64,000 bases of DNA, from assembly GCF_900176425.1 (NCBI RefSeq), contig NZ_FWXS01000005.1:225376-289375 (forward strand), written 5' to 3'. The stretch comes from Moheibacter sediminis. Lineage in GTDB: Bacteria; Bacteroidota; Bacteroidia; Flavobacteriales; Weeksellaceae. The stretch's first letter is position 1. Each line of letters begins with the position of its first letter. Shown piece by piece: positions 43,254 through 53,374 of this stretch. The notes beneath the pieces were generated by a model that was given only the letters and a program-made list of their open reading frames with translations, had not been told where the DNA came from and did no database searches. The translations under genes and the position numbers were made by a program.

Positions 43254-45539
43254 TCAGATAATCAACAAAGTCTGTTTCAGTCCTTGTTGTACACAAATCC
43301 AAAAGAAATTGAAAAACGAGCGATCTTGGTTTCTATTAACAGGTTTTATCTTTTCCTCATGATATTTTTCACCAGTATTGGATTTCACCAAAAGATTGCC
43401 GACAGCCGAGAGCGTTTTTTGTTTTTCGCCGGTTTTCTTGTTGTAAAGTGTAACCTTGAGATTGTCATATTTTATCCCGAAATCTCCCGTTGCATTGACA
43501 TCGTTTCCCGTAAAGTTGAAACGAATTTCCTTCATATTTCCTTCTGCAGTAGCATGGAGATAAGGCTTGATAAATGGCGTCATTTTATTCGCGTCGAAAT
43601 TGAAAATACTTCCTTTGATGTTAAATTTTTCTGAACGATTCATAGGATTAAAGGTCCAAATTGCGGTCAATCTTGAATCGTTCATGAAATTGGTTTTGAT
43701 GTCGGCTTTCACATCCGGAACTGTTGATTTTTTATAACCACTGTAGATATTGTCAATTGAAGCATTGAAGTTGGCAAAGGTCAATTTCCCTGCACCTGTA
43801 CTATTTTCTGTTTCTTCTTCATATTCGACTTTTGAATTTTTTAAATTCAGTTTTTTAACTTCTAAAATGATGGGTAAATCTCTTAATAATTTGCTGTACA
43901 ATAATTTCTTTTTGGTATCGTCCGCCGGAATTTTACTTCGGTAAATATTGGCATTTGCAGTATTGATGTCAATTTTTGGGACTTTGAAAAACATATCTTT
44001 TCCTTCAAACCCCCAATTCATATTTTGCACATCAATTTTATTGGCAGAAAGTGTATATAAATCTGTTTCTTTTTTGAGTTGTCTTACAAATTGTGTGCGT
44101 GAAATTTTAGATTTCATTTCAAAATTACTCAAACTAAAATCTCCATTATTTAATGTGATTTTTTTTGCTTTGATGGAATAGATGTGATTGGGATTATAAT
44201 CAATCGAAGCTGCCGAAAGCCTTACATTTTGATAAGTAATTGGGATTTGTTCATAAAAAGTTTCAGGAGTCATTTGAATTCCAGCCATTTCGAAATTGAT
44301 ATGATTGACTTTCAGTAAATTTTGATTTTTGTTATGTTTATTTAATTTGTAAGTTCCATTTTCAATTTTCACATTTTTGACTTCGATGAAATCTTTGAAA
44401 TCCACTTTTTGAGCAACTTTCTTTACTGTTTCTTTTTGAACTACATAAGTTGTAATGGAAGGATTTTTTAACAGAACATTTTCGATAGAAAGTTTTTTAT
44501 TTTTTTGGTTTAATATTTTATCAATCTGAATGTTAATGTTTTGTGCATTTAATGAATTGCCGATTTTCAATTTAGAATTTCCTACCAAAACTTTTTGAAT
44601 GTCTAATTTGAATGGAATCAGATAACCCAAAGAATCTTTTTTTCGCTCATTTGTTTCTTTGTCATTTTTGACATTGATGTCAACCGAATCAAATTTCAAA
44701 ATACTTGCTCTGAAGTAAAATTCATCCGTTTTGTCATATCCCCAATCCAATCCTGTAAAAGTAACATTGGGGGCGGAAATGTCAGGCATCAATCTGTAAT
44801 TTAATTTTTTTGGATTGAGTTTCGCAATATTTTCTATGGAACTTATTTTGAAATTCTTCAGTAAAAATAAATTGTCATTGACTTTTAGTGAATTGGATTT
44901 CAATTCCTGCGAAGGGTTAATTTTATAATAAATGCTGTCACAAGTGAGTTGAAATGAAGTATAAGTAAAGGGAATGTCTTTTTCCAGTGTTCTTTCTGAA
45001 AGATTTACACCGCCGATTTGGATATCAATATTATTAATTTCCGCAAGTTTTTCCTGATTTTTATAACTTAATAATTTGAATTTTCCTTCATTAATTTCAA
45101 AATTACTGACATTGATGGAATTACCTAATTTTGAATTGTTTGGAGTCGTATCTTTTTTTTCAGGTTGGGTGTAAGTAATGTCCGGTTTGTTGATTTCAAT
45201 GCTGTAAGCACTCAAATCTTTTTTGGTAAGAAGTTTTATGAAATTTACCCCAACTACACTTATTTCCCCAATATTAGCGCTGATAACCAAAGGTATAGGT
45301 TGGTCATGGTCAGCTTTGGGCTTAATGGAAACTTTCTCTATTGAAATACTGCTGTTAAAAATTGAAAATCTTAAATCTTCAAATTCAAAATCATAAGCAG
45401 TATCATTTTTCTCTTTGATGATGGCAGGTAATTCTGATTTTATCCATTGATTTATTCCAATATTTAATGCAATTATTAAAATTAAAATTCCTCCTAACCA
45501 GTATATTACTTTTTTATAACGTTTGATTTCAAATTTCAT
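43254..45539 (-). CDS. AsmA/DUF748-like envelope protein
   Basis: A 761-residue protein with an N-terminal signal anchor (YKKVIYWLGGILILIIALNIGI, about residues 8-30) and a very long beta-rich extracytoplasmic body. Repeating themes are FEFEDLRFSIFNSSISIEKVS, ISVVGVNFIKLLTKKD, EINKPDITY and a late NFNASIDNIYSGYKKS. This layout matches AsmA/TamB-like bridge proteins, for which lipid transfer or outer-membrane assembly roles are proposed in other bacteria. A single gene downstream of a tRNA and upstream of the Ycf48-like gene. Confidence 0.7.
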   Translation of the reverse strand: MKFEIKRYKKVIYWLGGILILIIALNIGINQWIKSELPAIIKEKNDTAYDFEFEDLRFSIFNSSISIEKVSIKPKADHDQPIPLVISANIGEISVVGVNFIKLLTKKDLSAYSIEINKPDITYTQPEKKDTTPNNSKLGNSINVSNFEINEGKFKLLSYKNQEKLAEINNIDIQIGGVNLSERTLEKDIPFTYTSFQLTCDSIYYKINPSQELKSNSLKVNDNLFLLKNFKISSIENIAKLNPKKLNYRLMPDISAPNVTFTGLDWGYDKTDEFYFRASILKFDSVDINVKNDKETNERKKDSLGYLIPFKLDIQKVLVGNSKLKIGNSLNAQNINIQIDKILNQKNKKLSIENVLLKNPSITTYVVQKETVKKVAQKVDFKDFIEVKNVKIENGTYKLNKHNKNQNLLKVNHINFEMAGIQMTPETFYEQIPITYQNVRLSAASIDYNPNHIYSIKAKKITLNNGDFSLSNFEMKSKISRTQFVRQLKKETDLYTLSANKIDVQNMNWGFEGKDMFFKVPKIDINTANANIYRSKIPADDTKKKLLYSKLLRDLPIILEVKKLNLKNSKVEYEEETENSTGAGKLTFANFNASIDNIYSGYKKSTVPDVKADIKTNFMNDSRLTAIWTFNPMNRSEKFNIKGSIFNFDANKMTPFIKPYLHATAEGNMKEIRFNFTGNDVNATGDFGIKYDNLKVTLYNKKTGEKQKTLSAVGNLLVKSNTGEKYHEEKIKPVNRNQDRSFFNFFWICVQQGLKQTLLII

Positions 45540-45565
45540 AGGCTCAAGTTATGATAAAACTAAAC

Positions 45566-46594
45566 CTATTCAATTAGCATTCCAATCTTTCCATCGGGTC
45601 CCGCCATGTAAACTTTATTGCCGTTTTTTGCCCTTTGGCAAACGTTGAAACCTTCGGGCGAAATGTGTTTCCAATTTTTTCCTTTGTCCATTGAAATATC
45701 AACACCTGAAATTCCGCAGGCAACTGCTTTTGTTTTATCGATGATTGTTACACTACTTTTGTAGCCTTTCGGAGCAGCTTCAGGATAACTAAAAGTTGGG
45801 TTCTTAACACGGTTGTAATCAAATAAAATTAAATTATTTTCAGAAGATTCCGGATTCATATAATCTCCACCTACAATAATACCGTAATTTTCAAAAGAGG
45901 AATAATCAATACCGTTGGCACCGGAAGTTTCAGTTGTACCTTTTTTCAAAGATTGTTTAAAAGCAGGCTTTGAGTTTACAATAAAACTAGAAGTATTACC
46001 TCCGGATACCATAATAGATGTGGAGTCATTAATCATTTTAACATTGCTTCCACTTGCTGCGAAAAATGCCTCTCCGGCGCCCATGGGCGGATATTTATCT
46101 GTAGAAGAAATTTTTTCCCAAAGCTCACCTTTGTTATGAGTAACCAAAATATAAGGAAGGCTGTGTTCCACCGGATCACCTACCAGTATACCAATATTTT
46201 CATTTCTTTCATAAAAGTCCATGGCATCAAAAAATACGTTTGCATTTTCATCTTTGAAGACTTCGTACCAAGTATTGCCGCTATCCTTTGTTTTAAGGAT
46301 GACACCAGGAGAACCCACTGCCATAACAATTGCCGTTTTATAATCCCAAGCATGAATATCTCTGAAATCACGGTTTTCATAGCCTTTTGGATGCACCCAT
46401 TTGAATGCTTTTCCGCCATTGTAAGACATACCTACAGTACCTTTCGTGCCGCATACCCAAAATACGGAATTATCCAAAACTGATATTCCACGGAATGAAA
46501 CATCTGATTTTTCTTGGCTTAAGACTTTAATTTGCTGTGCATTTAGAAAAAAACCTAAAGCAATCAGTAACAAACTGAAATTTAATCTAGTCAT
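45566..46594 (-). CDS. exported Ycf48/BNR-like beta-propeller protein
   Basis: A 342-residue protein from the ATG at 46592-46594 (MTRLNFSLLLIALGFFLNA-Q signal peptide); a TTG five codons earlier is less likely. Repeats such as FWVCGTKGTVGMSYNGGKAFKW, MAVGSPGVILKTKDSGNTWYEVF and GVDISMDKGKNWKHISPEG carry the SxDxGxxW Asp-box pattern of sialidase-like or photosystem II assembly factor (Ycf48) propellers. In Bacteroidota such proteins are annotated as oxidoreductases without proof. Function unknown. Confidence 0.8.
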   Translation of the reverse strand: MTRLNFSLLLIALGFFLNAQQIKVLSQEKSDVSFRGISVLDNSVFWVCGTKGTVGMSYNGGKAFKWVHPKGYENRDFRDIHAWDYKTAIVMAVGSPGVILKTKDSGNTWYEVFKDENANVFFDAMDFYERNENIGILVGDPVEHSLPYILVTHNKGELWEKISSTDKYPPMGAGEAFFAASGSNVKMINDSTSIMVSGGNTSSFIVNSKPAFKQSLKKGTTETSGANGIDYSSFENYGIIVGGDYMNPESSENNLILFDYNRVKNPTFSYPEAAPKGYKSSVTIIDKTKAVACGISGVDISMDKGKNWKHISPEGFNVCQRAKNGNKVYMAGPDGKIGMLIE

Positions 46595-46789
46595 AAAATA
46601 TTTTTTCAATCTTTAAATTGTGTTCAAACACTTATTTAAACAGACTTAAGTAACGTTAGGGGAGTTGCTGTTGTCTTTTTTTACAATTTTGGGTCCAGAT
46701 TGTTTTTTTAGATCAGATAATTTTAGTTTTTATTATATTGAAAGTTTAGTGTTTTATAATTTTTTGTTAAAATTAGCATTTATTTTTGA

Positions 46790-47332
46790 TTATTGCAATG
46801 GTTTTATAATTAAAATTCCATTTTCATTAACAGATACAACTTGTATGAGAGTTCCGGTTTTTATATCGTGTTCAAAATCAGTGAGTGCTTCGACTTCTTT
46901 TACTGTTCCTTGTACCTTGATTTTCACTTTTCCTACTCTGGTTCTTAGTTTACCGACTTCTATAAAAACTTCTCCTTTAGAATTTAGATCATTTTTATAT
47001 TCGAGCGTACCGCCTTCTGTCATTTTTTTGACATAATAAAATAAACTTGTCATCACAAACATCATTACAATTCCGCTTATGAATGAAATAATTAGGGTAA
47101 AAATCAAATCGAATCCCTGGTATAAACTTGCAATTCCAACCCATCCGAAAATGGTAAAAAAAGCAAGACAATTTTTTAATTTAAAAAACTGAAAACCTGA
47201 ATTTAAATCCGGGATTGTTTTTATTCTTAGGCGATTCCCGATTAATACAATTAAGAAAACAACAGTGGAGACCACAGCTATTATCCAAAATAATTGTTCA
47301 GACCAAGTTAAAGTGTTGAACCACTCTAGCAT
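46790..47332 (-). CDS. NfeD-like membrane protein
   Basis: A 180-residue protein with three TM segments in residues 1-105 (LFWIIAVVSTVVFLIVLIG, CLAFFTIFGWVGIASL, IFTLIISFISGIVMMFVMTS). A C-terminal beta-barrel (about residues 115-180) follows, containing GEVFIEVGKLRTRVGKVKIKV and TGTLIQVVSVNENGILIIKPL, an OB-fold pattern as in NfeD. NfeD proteins usually partner with flotillin/stomatin genes; none is adjacent here. Role in membrane organisation inferred. Confidence 0.7.
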   Translation of the reverse strand: MLEWFNTLTWSEQLFWIIAVVSTVVFLIVLIGNRLRIKTIPDLNSGFQFFKLKNCLAFFTIFGWVGIASLYQGFDLIFTLIISFISGIVMMFVMTSLFYYVKKMTEGGTLEYKNDLNSKGEVFIEVGKLRTRVGKVKIKVQGTVKEVEALTDFEHDIKTGTLIQVVSVNENGILIIKPLQ

Positions 47333-47421
47333 ACATTGATTTTTTTCGCTTTCAGTAGTGCAAGTTAAGAAAATATTTTAATTTCGTTAACATTTTTGTA
47401 ATGTTTCGTTAACTAATTGTA

Positions 47422-48834
47422 TTAAAATTTATTTTCAACTCCCGCAGACTCAAGCATTAAATAGTGAATATCAGTATTTTTGATGAATGGTTTTAAATTT
47501 TCACTTCCAGGTCCAAACATTGCCAATTCGACATAATCTGCCGAGTGATCCATACTGATCCAGCCGACCGAATTATATTTTCTCTGGATTTCAGAATAGG
47601 TTTTGAAAGGTAATTTCTTGTAATTATATAAACCTTCTTCGCCTTTTTCCAAACCTGAATAATAAGATTGAATGTGTGTCGCATCTTCGTCTGTTAAAGA
47701 AATTCCATTTACCTGTTGGATTAAATCTTTGATTTTACTAGTGCTGTCTTCTGCGTGAATTTGGTTTAATAAATATTCATTGGTATGTGTATAATTCTGG
47801 ATACTGTCAAAACCATCATTAGCATTTTTCCCATAAATCACACCCGGATTGGCATTCCCGTGGTCAGTTGTGATGATTACCAAAGTGTTTTTGTCTTTTT
47901 CTGCAAAATCAATCGCCACTTTTACGGCTTCATCAAATGCAACCTGATCATAAATCAATCCTGAAATATCGTTGGCATGTGCTGCCCAATCTACTTTACC
48001 ACCTTCAATCTGTAGCACAAATCCTTTTGGATTAGATTTCATGCAGTCTATCGCTTTTTGTGCCATTTCTGCCAAAGTAGGCATTTGTTCCTGTAATTCT
48101 TTGGATGAATTTCTGTCGACTGTATAAGGCAAAGCATCATGGTCAAAAACACCTAACAAAGGTTTGTTGTCCGGTGCATTTTGGAGTTGATTTCTTGACT
48201 TGACTACTTTGTAACCTTTGTTTTCGTAGTCTTTATAAACGTTTTTTTTGTCTTCTCTTTTTTCTGAATTGAAATATTGGTCTCCACCACCCAAAAGTAC
48301 ATCGAAACCTTGTTTCAAATATTCTTCTGCGATTTCAGGCTGAGAATTTCTGCTGTCGTTACAAACACAAAAACCTGCAGGTGTCGCATGAGTAATGGTA
48401 ACTGTCGTCACACAACCTGCTTTTTTTCCTGCTTTTTTAAATTTTTGCCAGATGGGCATATTTGGTTTTCCTTCCGGACTTATATTCAACGAACCGTTTT
48501 TCACTCTAAATCCACCTCCAAATGCTGAACTTGCAGCAGCAGAATCCGTTACGATTGAACTTGCAGAAGCCGTATCCATCAATGCACGAGAAACTCTGTT
48601 GTCCTTGTAAAGCTGCATCCAATTGGAGCCTTTTCCTGTTTTCCTGTTCAGATATAAGTCTGCCATGTTAAGGGTTCCGGTGCTCATTCCGTCACTAATC
48701 AGCATGATTATGTTTTTGGCTGTGCCGCCTTTGTTTATAAAATCAACTTCCTTCCCAAAGATTTCAATCGGGGAAAGCATTGTTGCCCCGACTGTTGCAA
48801 GGCTTCCGTATTTGAAGAATTTCCTTCTGTCCAT
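47422..48834 (-). CDS. Tat-exported alkaline phosphatase
   Basis: A 470-residue enzyme of the PhoA-type superfamily. The N-terminus MDRRKFFKYGSLATVGATML carries an RRxFxK twin-arginine motif before a hydrophobic stretch. Metal and nucleophile motifs are LISDGMSTGTLNMA (first Asp), SIVTDSAAASSAFGGGF (nucleophilic Ser in TDSAAAS), QIEGGKVDWAAHAND and LVIITTDHGNANPG, plus SMDHSADYV near the C-terminus. A periplasmic phosphomonoesterase used for phosphate scavenging is expected. It is divergent from the metallophosphoesterase gene. Confidence 0.93.
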   Translation of the reverse strand: MDRRKFFKYGSLATVGATMLSPIEIFGKEVDFINKGGTAKNIIMLISDGMSTGTLNMADLYLNRKTGKGSNWMQLYKDNRVSRALMDTASASSIVTDSAAASSAFGGGFRVKNGSLNISPEGKPNMPIWQKFKKAGKKAGCVTTVTITHATPAGFCVCNDSRNSQPEIAEEYLKQGFDVLLGGGDQYFNSEKREDKKNVYKDYENKGYKVVKSRNQLQNAPDNKPLLGVFDHDALPYTVDRNSSKELQEQMPTLAEMAQKAIDCMKSNPKGFVLQIEGGKVDWAAHANDISGLIYDQVAFDEAVKVAIDFAEKDKNTLVIITTDHGNANPGVIYGKNANDGFDSIQNYTHTNEYLLNQIHAEDSTSKIKDLIQQVNGISLTDEDATHIQSYYSGLEKGEEGLYNYKKLPFKTYSEIQRKYNSVGWISMDHSADYVELAMFGPGSENLKPFIKNTDIHYLMLESAGVENKF

Positions 48835-48928
48835 CTCAATTTTTGTTTGGCGAAAGGTAAATATTTTGGAAAAAGATAAGCGTTAAATTTTGATTAATAA
48901 TTAACATTTTCTGTGACTGAATAGTCGT

Positions 48929-48936
48929 TAAATTTG
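48929..48936 (+). promoter_or_regulatory. -7 box for the metallophosphoesterase gene
   Basis: TAAATTTG fits TAnnTTTG, 18 nt before the chosen ATG at 48955. No good -33 box. Confidence 0.4.
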
Positions 48937-48954
48937 CAATTCAATTTTTATAGG

Positions 48955-50184
48955 ATGATGCGCTGGTTGTTGTTTTTTTTGTTTGCGGTTATAGTTGAGT
49001 GGTATTCTTTTCAGGCAGTCCGGACGGCTTTTGATAATAAATGGATTCAGAGAATTTATTTGCTATTTTCCTTTGTCGCATTGGCTTATATCATTTATTC
49101 ATTTACAAAATTTGACAGAAACACCGGTCAAAATGCCAACACATTGTTTACTTTGGGATTATTTCTTTTGATTTACATTCCCAAATTGGTGATTTCACTT
49201 TTCCTTTTGGGCGAAGACATTTTAAGACTTTTCGTAGGAACTTATCAGCATTTCACGCAATCAAAACCTGCAGAAGCATTTTTACCCGAAAGAAGAAGAT
49301 TCTTAAGTACACTGGCTTTGGGCATTGCGGCAATTCCTTTTGCATCAATTATTTATGGAATTTTTCAAGGTCGATACAATTATAAAGTTATCAAACAACA
49401 AGTATTTTTTGATGATTTGCCGGACGAATTTGATGGATTTACTTTGATGCAATTGTCTGACATTCATAGCGGAAGCTTTGACAATCCTGAAAAAATCAAA
49501 TATGGGATTGATTTGATCAATGAACAAGATTTTGATTTATTTGTATTTACAGGCGATTTGGTCAATACACATGGCTCTGAAATGGACAATTGGGTGGAAT
49601 TATTTTCACTTATCAAAAAACCTGAATTTGGTAAATATTCGGTTTTAGGAAACCATGATTACGGCGAATATGTCATTTGGCCGAGTGACAATGATAAAAC
49701 GCTGAATTTTGAATATATAAAAGGAATTCATCCAAAAATCGGATTCAATTTATTATTAAATCAAAATGTAAAAATTAAAAAAGGAAATTCAAAAATTAGT
49801 TTAATCGGTGTTGAAAACTGGGGAAAGGGATTTAAGCAGGCAGGAGATTTGAAGAAAGCTTCAGAAGGTTTAAATAAAGAAGATTTCAAAATATTGCTTT
49901 CGCACGATCCGTCACATTGGGATTTGGAAGTGAAAGAGCATCCGTTGAATTATCATTTGACTTTGAGTGGACATACGCATGGAATGCAGTTTGGAATTGA
50001 AATTCCGGGCGTTTTCAAGTGGAGCCCGGTGCAGTATGTTTACAGATATTGGGCGGGATTATACGAAAATGCGAGCCGATATATTTATGTAAACCGCGGA
50101 TTTGGATACCATGCTTATCCGGGGAGGGTAGGAATTTGGCCGGAAATTACTTTGATTGAATTGAAAAAGAAAGTTAATTCGTAA
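48955..50184 (+). CDS. membrane-anchored metallophosphoesterase
   Basis: A 409-residue protein from the ATG at 48955 (a TTG seven codons earlier overlaps the promoter box). About three to four TM segments occupy residues 1-125. The calcineurin-like catalytic domain has all metal motifs: LMQLSDIHSGSFD, FVFTGDLVNT, VLGNHDYGEY, LSHDPSHWDLEV and LTLSGHTHGMQFG. Such YkuE-like proteins act on UDP-sugars, lipids or nucleotides at the membrane; the substrate is unknown. It is followed by the DtxR-like gene after 9 nt, so co-expression is likely. Confidence 0.9.
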   Translation: MMRWLLFFLFAVIVEWYSFQAVRTAFDNKWIQRIYLLFSFVALAYIIYSFTKFDRNTGQNANTLFTLGLFLLIYIPKLVISLFLLGEDILRLFVGTYQHFTQSKPAEAFLPERRRFLSTLALGIAAIPFASIIYGIFQGRYNYKVIKQQVFFDDLPDEFDGFTLMQLSDIHSGSFDNPEKIKYGIDLINEQDFDLFVFTGDLVNTHGSEMDNWVELFSLIKKPEFGKYSVLGNHDYGEYVIWPSDNDKTLNFEYIKGIHPKIGFNLLLNQNVKIKKGNSKISLIGVENWGKGFKQAGDLKKASEGLNKEDFKILLSHDPSHWDLEVKEHPLNYHLTLSGHTHGMQFGIEIPGVFKWSPVQYVYRYWAGLYENASRYIYVNRGFGYHAYPGRVGIWPEITLIELKKKVNS

Positions 50185-50193
50185 TTTTGAAAA

Positions 50194-50847
50194 ATGAATT
50201 CATTTACTGAAGAAAACTACCTGAAAGCAATGTTCAATTTGTCCGAAAAATCCGGAGAAATTACTGTCAATGATTTAAGCAAATCTTTGAATATCAAAAT
50301 GCCGACAGTTAACAGTATGGTAAAGCGTTTATCAGCAAAAGGTTACATAAATTATCAGTCTTACAAACCGATTACTTTGACCGAAGAAGGACGTATGACT
50401 GCTTTGCTCATAATCAGGAAGCACCGATTGACAGAAATGTTTTTGGTCGAAAAAATGGGTTTTGGATGGGAGGAAGTGCATGAGGTTGCCGAACAAATTG
50501 AACACATTCATTCACCAAAATTCTTTGCGAAAATGGATGAAATGCTTGATTTTCCGACGGTCGATCCGCATGGTTCGCCGATTCCCGACAATTCTGGAAA
50601 CATTCAGCTAAAAAATTACAATCCTTTGAGCTTTTTTGGTAAAAATGATTTAGTGAAATTAGTTGCTGTCACACATTCCAATGAAGAATTTCTAAAATTT
50701 TTGAATTCTAAAAATTTACAATTAGATACGATTATCGAAGTTTTGCATAAAGAAGAATTTGACCAAACGATGACGGTTAAATTTTACAATCAAGAAATTA
50801 CTTTGAGCGAAAAAGTCACTGAAAAATTGTTGGTAGAAAAACAATAA
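50194..50847 (+). CDS. DtxR/MntR-family metal-dependent regulator
   Basis: A 217-residue regulator. The winged HTH (residues 1-65: TEENYLKAMFNLSEKSGEITVNDLSKSLNIKMPTVNSMVKRL) and the metal-binding dimerisation domain (about 70-140; LTEMFLVEKMGFGWEEVHEVAEQIEHIHSP with His/Glu ligands) are typical. A C-terminal FeoA/SH3-like domain (about 150-217) is present. It probably senses Mn or Fe. It is convergent with ccoG, with only 4 nt between stop codons. Confidence 0.92.
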   Translation: MNSFTEENYLKAMFNLSEKSGEITVNDLSKSLNIKMPTVNSMVKRLSAKGYINYQSYKPITLTEEGRMTALLIIRKHRLTEMFLVEKMGFGWEEVHEVAEQIEHIHSPKFFAKMDEMLDFPTVDPHGSPIPDNSGNIQLKNYNPLSFFGKNDLVKLVAVTHSNEEFLKFLNSKNLQLDTIIEVLHKEEFDQTMTVKFYNQEITLSEKVTEKLLVEKQ

Positions 50848-50851
50848 TTCT

Positions 50852-52297
50852 CTAATAAGGAGCCATAAAACTTGTCGTATAAGTATCGATACTTTTTCCA
50901 TTTTGGTCTGTGATTTCAAAAACTACTTTTTCCTTGTAGGAATTCAATTCTGTTTGTGGAATACTTACTGAAATTGTTCCTTGTTTCAATTCTCCTTTTG
51001 GAAGTTCAATCAATTGACTGTTTCCAATCACATTGATTTTTTCTCCTTTGTGAGATGATAAACCAATCTTAATTAGTTTCAAATCATTGGTTTTATTGAA
51101 CAAATTGTATTGATAATAATTTTCAACGTTGTTTTCAATCACTTTAAAATTTCTTCCCGGAACCTGTAGAAATTTAGCCTCAACATCATTTCTCACAAAA
51201 AGAAACGAAAATATAATTCCCGACAAAGCAATTAGACCTAAGGAAAATAAAACCATTTTGGGCGTAAAAGTGAAGTGTTTTTCTTCCTCTATATTTTCTT
51301 CGGAAGTATAACGAATGAGTCCTTTGGGTAAATGAATTTTTTCCATGACTTCATCACAAGCATCAATACAAGCCGTGCAGCCAACACATTCCATTTGCAA
51401 ACCATTTCTGATGTCAATTCCTGTTGGACAAACAACCACGCATTGCTTACAGTCAATACAATCACCTTTGTTAACTGCTTTTCGATCTTCATTTTTCCTA
51501 AAAGTAGCCCTTCCTGCAGACGATTCGCCACGTTTGAAATCATAAGCCACGACGATACTTTTTTTATCAATCAAAACGCCCTGAAGCCTTCCATAAGGAC
51601 AAACCAAAGTGCAAGCCTGTTCACGAAACCAAGCAAAAACAAAATAAAACAAAGCACTGAAAATCAGAAATGTGATGAATGTTTCGCTATGTCTGAACGG
51701 ACCTTCGGTGATTTGTTGGATCAATTTATCAGAACCCATCACATAAGAAAATAGAATGTTGGTAATGAAAAATGAAACCAAAGCAAAAGCGAACCATTTA
51801 GCAGTTTTTTTGATGATTTTTTCCTGATTCCAAGGCTGATTATCCAGTCTCATTTGCTTTGCGCGGTCTCCTTCGATGGCATATTCAATCTTTCTGAAAA
51901 CCATTTCCATAAATATAGTTTGAGGACATATCCATCCACAAAATATACGTCCAAAAACGGAAGTGAATACCAATATGAAAACGACCGTCGTGATCATTCC
52001 GATTGCCAACAGGAAAAAATCTGAAATGAAAAATGGAAATCCAAACAGGTAAAATTCAGTATTGAGAAAATCAAATTTAAAAATCGGATTGCCATTGGGC
52101 AATTTGATAAAAGGAATAATTGTCAGAAATGCCAGTAAGCCCCAACTCACTAAAGTTCTCCATTTGGTAAATTTTCCGGAAGTTTTTTTCGGATAAACCC
52201 ATTTTCGGGTTCCTTTTCTATCCATAGTCCCGAAGTTATTTCTGAATTCTTCATTTTCTTGTGAATTTTTTTTGGCTTCAATTGTATTGTTTTCCAT
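50852..52297 (-). CDS. ccoG: cytochrome c oxidase accessory protein CcoG
   Basis: A 481-residue membrane ferredoxin-type protein needed for copper insertion in cbb3 oxidase. I prefer the ATG at 52295-52297 (MENNTIEAKKNSQEN); two earlier codons (ATG 52306, TTG 52315) are also in frame. TM helices lie in the N-terminal half, with the conserved GWICPQTIFMEMVFRKIEY segment, then two ferredoxin clusters (CIDCKQCVVVCPTGIDIRNG and CVGCTACIDACDEV), a TM helix (about 360) and a C-terminal Ig-like domain. No ccoNOQP genes are adjacent. Confidence 0.93.
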   Translation of the reverse strand: MENNTIEAKKNSQENEEFRNNFGTMDRKGTRKWVYPKKTSGKFTKWRTLVSWGLLAFLTIIPFIKLPNGNPIFKFDFLNTEFYLFGFPFFISDFFLLAIGMITTVVFILVFTSVFGRIFCGWICPQTIFMEMVFRKIEYAIEGDRAKQMRLDNQPWNQEKIIKKTAKWFAFALVSFFITNILFSYVMGSDKLIQQITEGPFRHSETFITFLIFSALFYFVFAWFREQACTLVCPYGRLQGVLIDKKSIVVAYDFKRGESSAGRATFRKNEDRKAVNKGDCIDCKQCVVVCPTGIDIRNGLQMECVGCTACIDACDEVMEKIHLPKGLIRYTSEENIEEEKHFTFTPKMVLFSLGLIALSGIIFSFLFVRNDVEAKFLQVPGRNFKVIENNVENYYQYNLFNKTNDLKLIKIGLSSHKGEKINVIGNSQLIELPKGELKQGTISVSIPQTELNSYKEKVVFEITDQNGKSIDTYTTSFMAPY

Positions 52298-52414
52298 TCT
52301 TTTCATTCCTTTCAAATCATCAAGATTTGTTTACAGGAACAAAATTAAAGACATAATGGTAATTGACTGCGGTAAGGAAAATTGAATCTATGGTACTTTT
52401 TATGGATTTGACTT

Positions 52415-53302
52415 TTATTTGTAAAATTTTTTTCTGAAAACTTCCGGCGTTATTTGGGTTGATTTTTTGAAGAATTTCACAAAGTATGAAGTGTCTTGGA
52501 AATTGAGATTATAAGCAATTTCACTCACTGATAAATCAAAATTAATCAACAATCTTTTGGCTTCCAAAATGATTCTGTTTCGGATAAATTCTCCGGCGGA
52601 AATGCCCGTTAATTCTTTACAAATAACATTCAGATGATTAGGTGTTATGTGTAATAATTCTGCGTAATATTTTGGTAATCTGATGTTTTTGAAATTTTCT
52701 TCAATCAGGTTTTGGAATTTTTTTAGGGTAATAGAATTTTGTTTTTGTTTCTCTGGAATTTCAATTTTTGTCGGGAAATATCTTCCTGTCAAAGCAAAAA
52801 TTTCAAGCAATTTTAATGCAAGAATCAGATTGGAATAAGTTTTTTCTTCTTTCATTTCATCTAACATTTCTTCAAAAATAGAAGTGATTTTCTCCACTGA
52901 AATTTTGTCCAATTGAAAAGTTTGATTTTTTAATTTCGGCGAATTAAAAAATGGAAATTGCTGTAAAATATTGGAATGGATGGAAAGCCAATCAAAAAAA
53001 GTATCGGAAAAATTGATCACATAACCCTCGATTTCAGAATCAAAAAACCATTGGTGTACCTGAGAAGGATTCATGAAATAAATGGTTCCATTTTCAATTG
53101 GAAAATATTCAAAATCAATGAGGTGATTGCCTTTTCCTTTGGTGAAAAAAGCAACGTGGTAATAATGATGTCCATGTACAGAATTCAGGTGCGGATTGCT
53201 GACTAAGTATCCTTCGAAACGGTCAATATTCAACATTTCATTCGGGATTTTATCGGCAATCAAATTGACAATGTCAAAAGTCGGATACGCATGGTCTGTC
53301 AT
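52415..53302 (-). CDS. AraC family transcriptional regulator
   Basis: A 295-residue regulator. The N-terminal cupin-like sensor (HGHHYYHVAFFTKGKGNHLIDFEYFPIENGTIYFMNPSQVHQW) is typical of AraC proteins that bind small ligands. The C-terminal double HTH (about residues 190-290) reads LPKYYAELLHITPNHLNVICKELTG and SVSEIAYNLNFQDTSYFVKFFKKSTQITPEVFRKKF. Target genes unknown; it is divergent from mnmE. Confidence 0.9.
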   Translation of the reverse strand: MTDHAYPTFDIVNLIADKIPNEMLNIDRFEGYLVSNPHLNSVHGHHYYHVAFFTKGKGNHLIDFEYFPIENGTIYFMNPSQVHQWFFDSEIEGYVINFSDTFFDWLSIHSNILQQFPFFNSPKLKNQTFQLDKISVEKITSIFEEMLDEMKEEKTYSNLILALKLLEIFALTGRYFPTKIEIPEKQKQNSITLKKFQNLIEENFKNIRLPKYYAELLHITPNHLNVICKELTGISAGEFIRNRIILEAKRLLINFDLSVSEIAYNLNFQDTSYFVKFFKKSTQITPEVFRKKFYK

Positions 53303-53342
53303 TTTGTAAAGTTAGCAAATTGATATAATGGTGAGAAAGAGA

Positions 53343-53370
53343 TTTGTTCTTATAAATTGAACTAATTTTG
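53343..53370 (+). promoter_or_regulatory. promoter of mnmE, near-leaderless
   Basis: TTTG (53343-53346) and TAATTTTG (53363-53370) with a 16-nt spacer. The ATG follows 4 nt after the -7 box, so the transcript would have almost no leader if this is the promoter used. Confidence 0.4.
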
Positions 53371-53374
53371 CAAA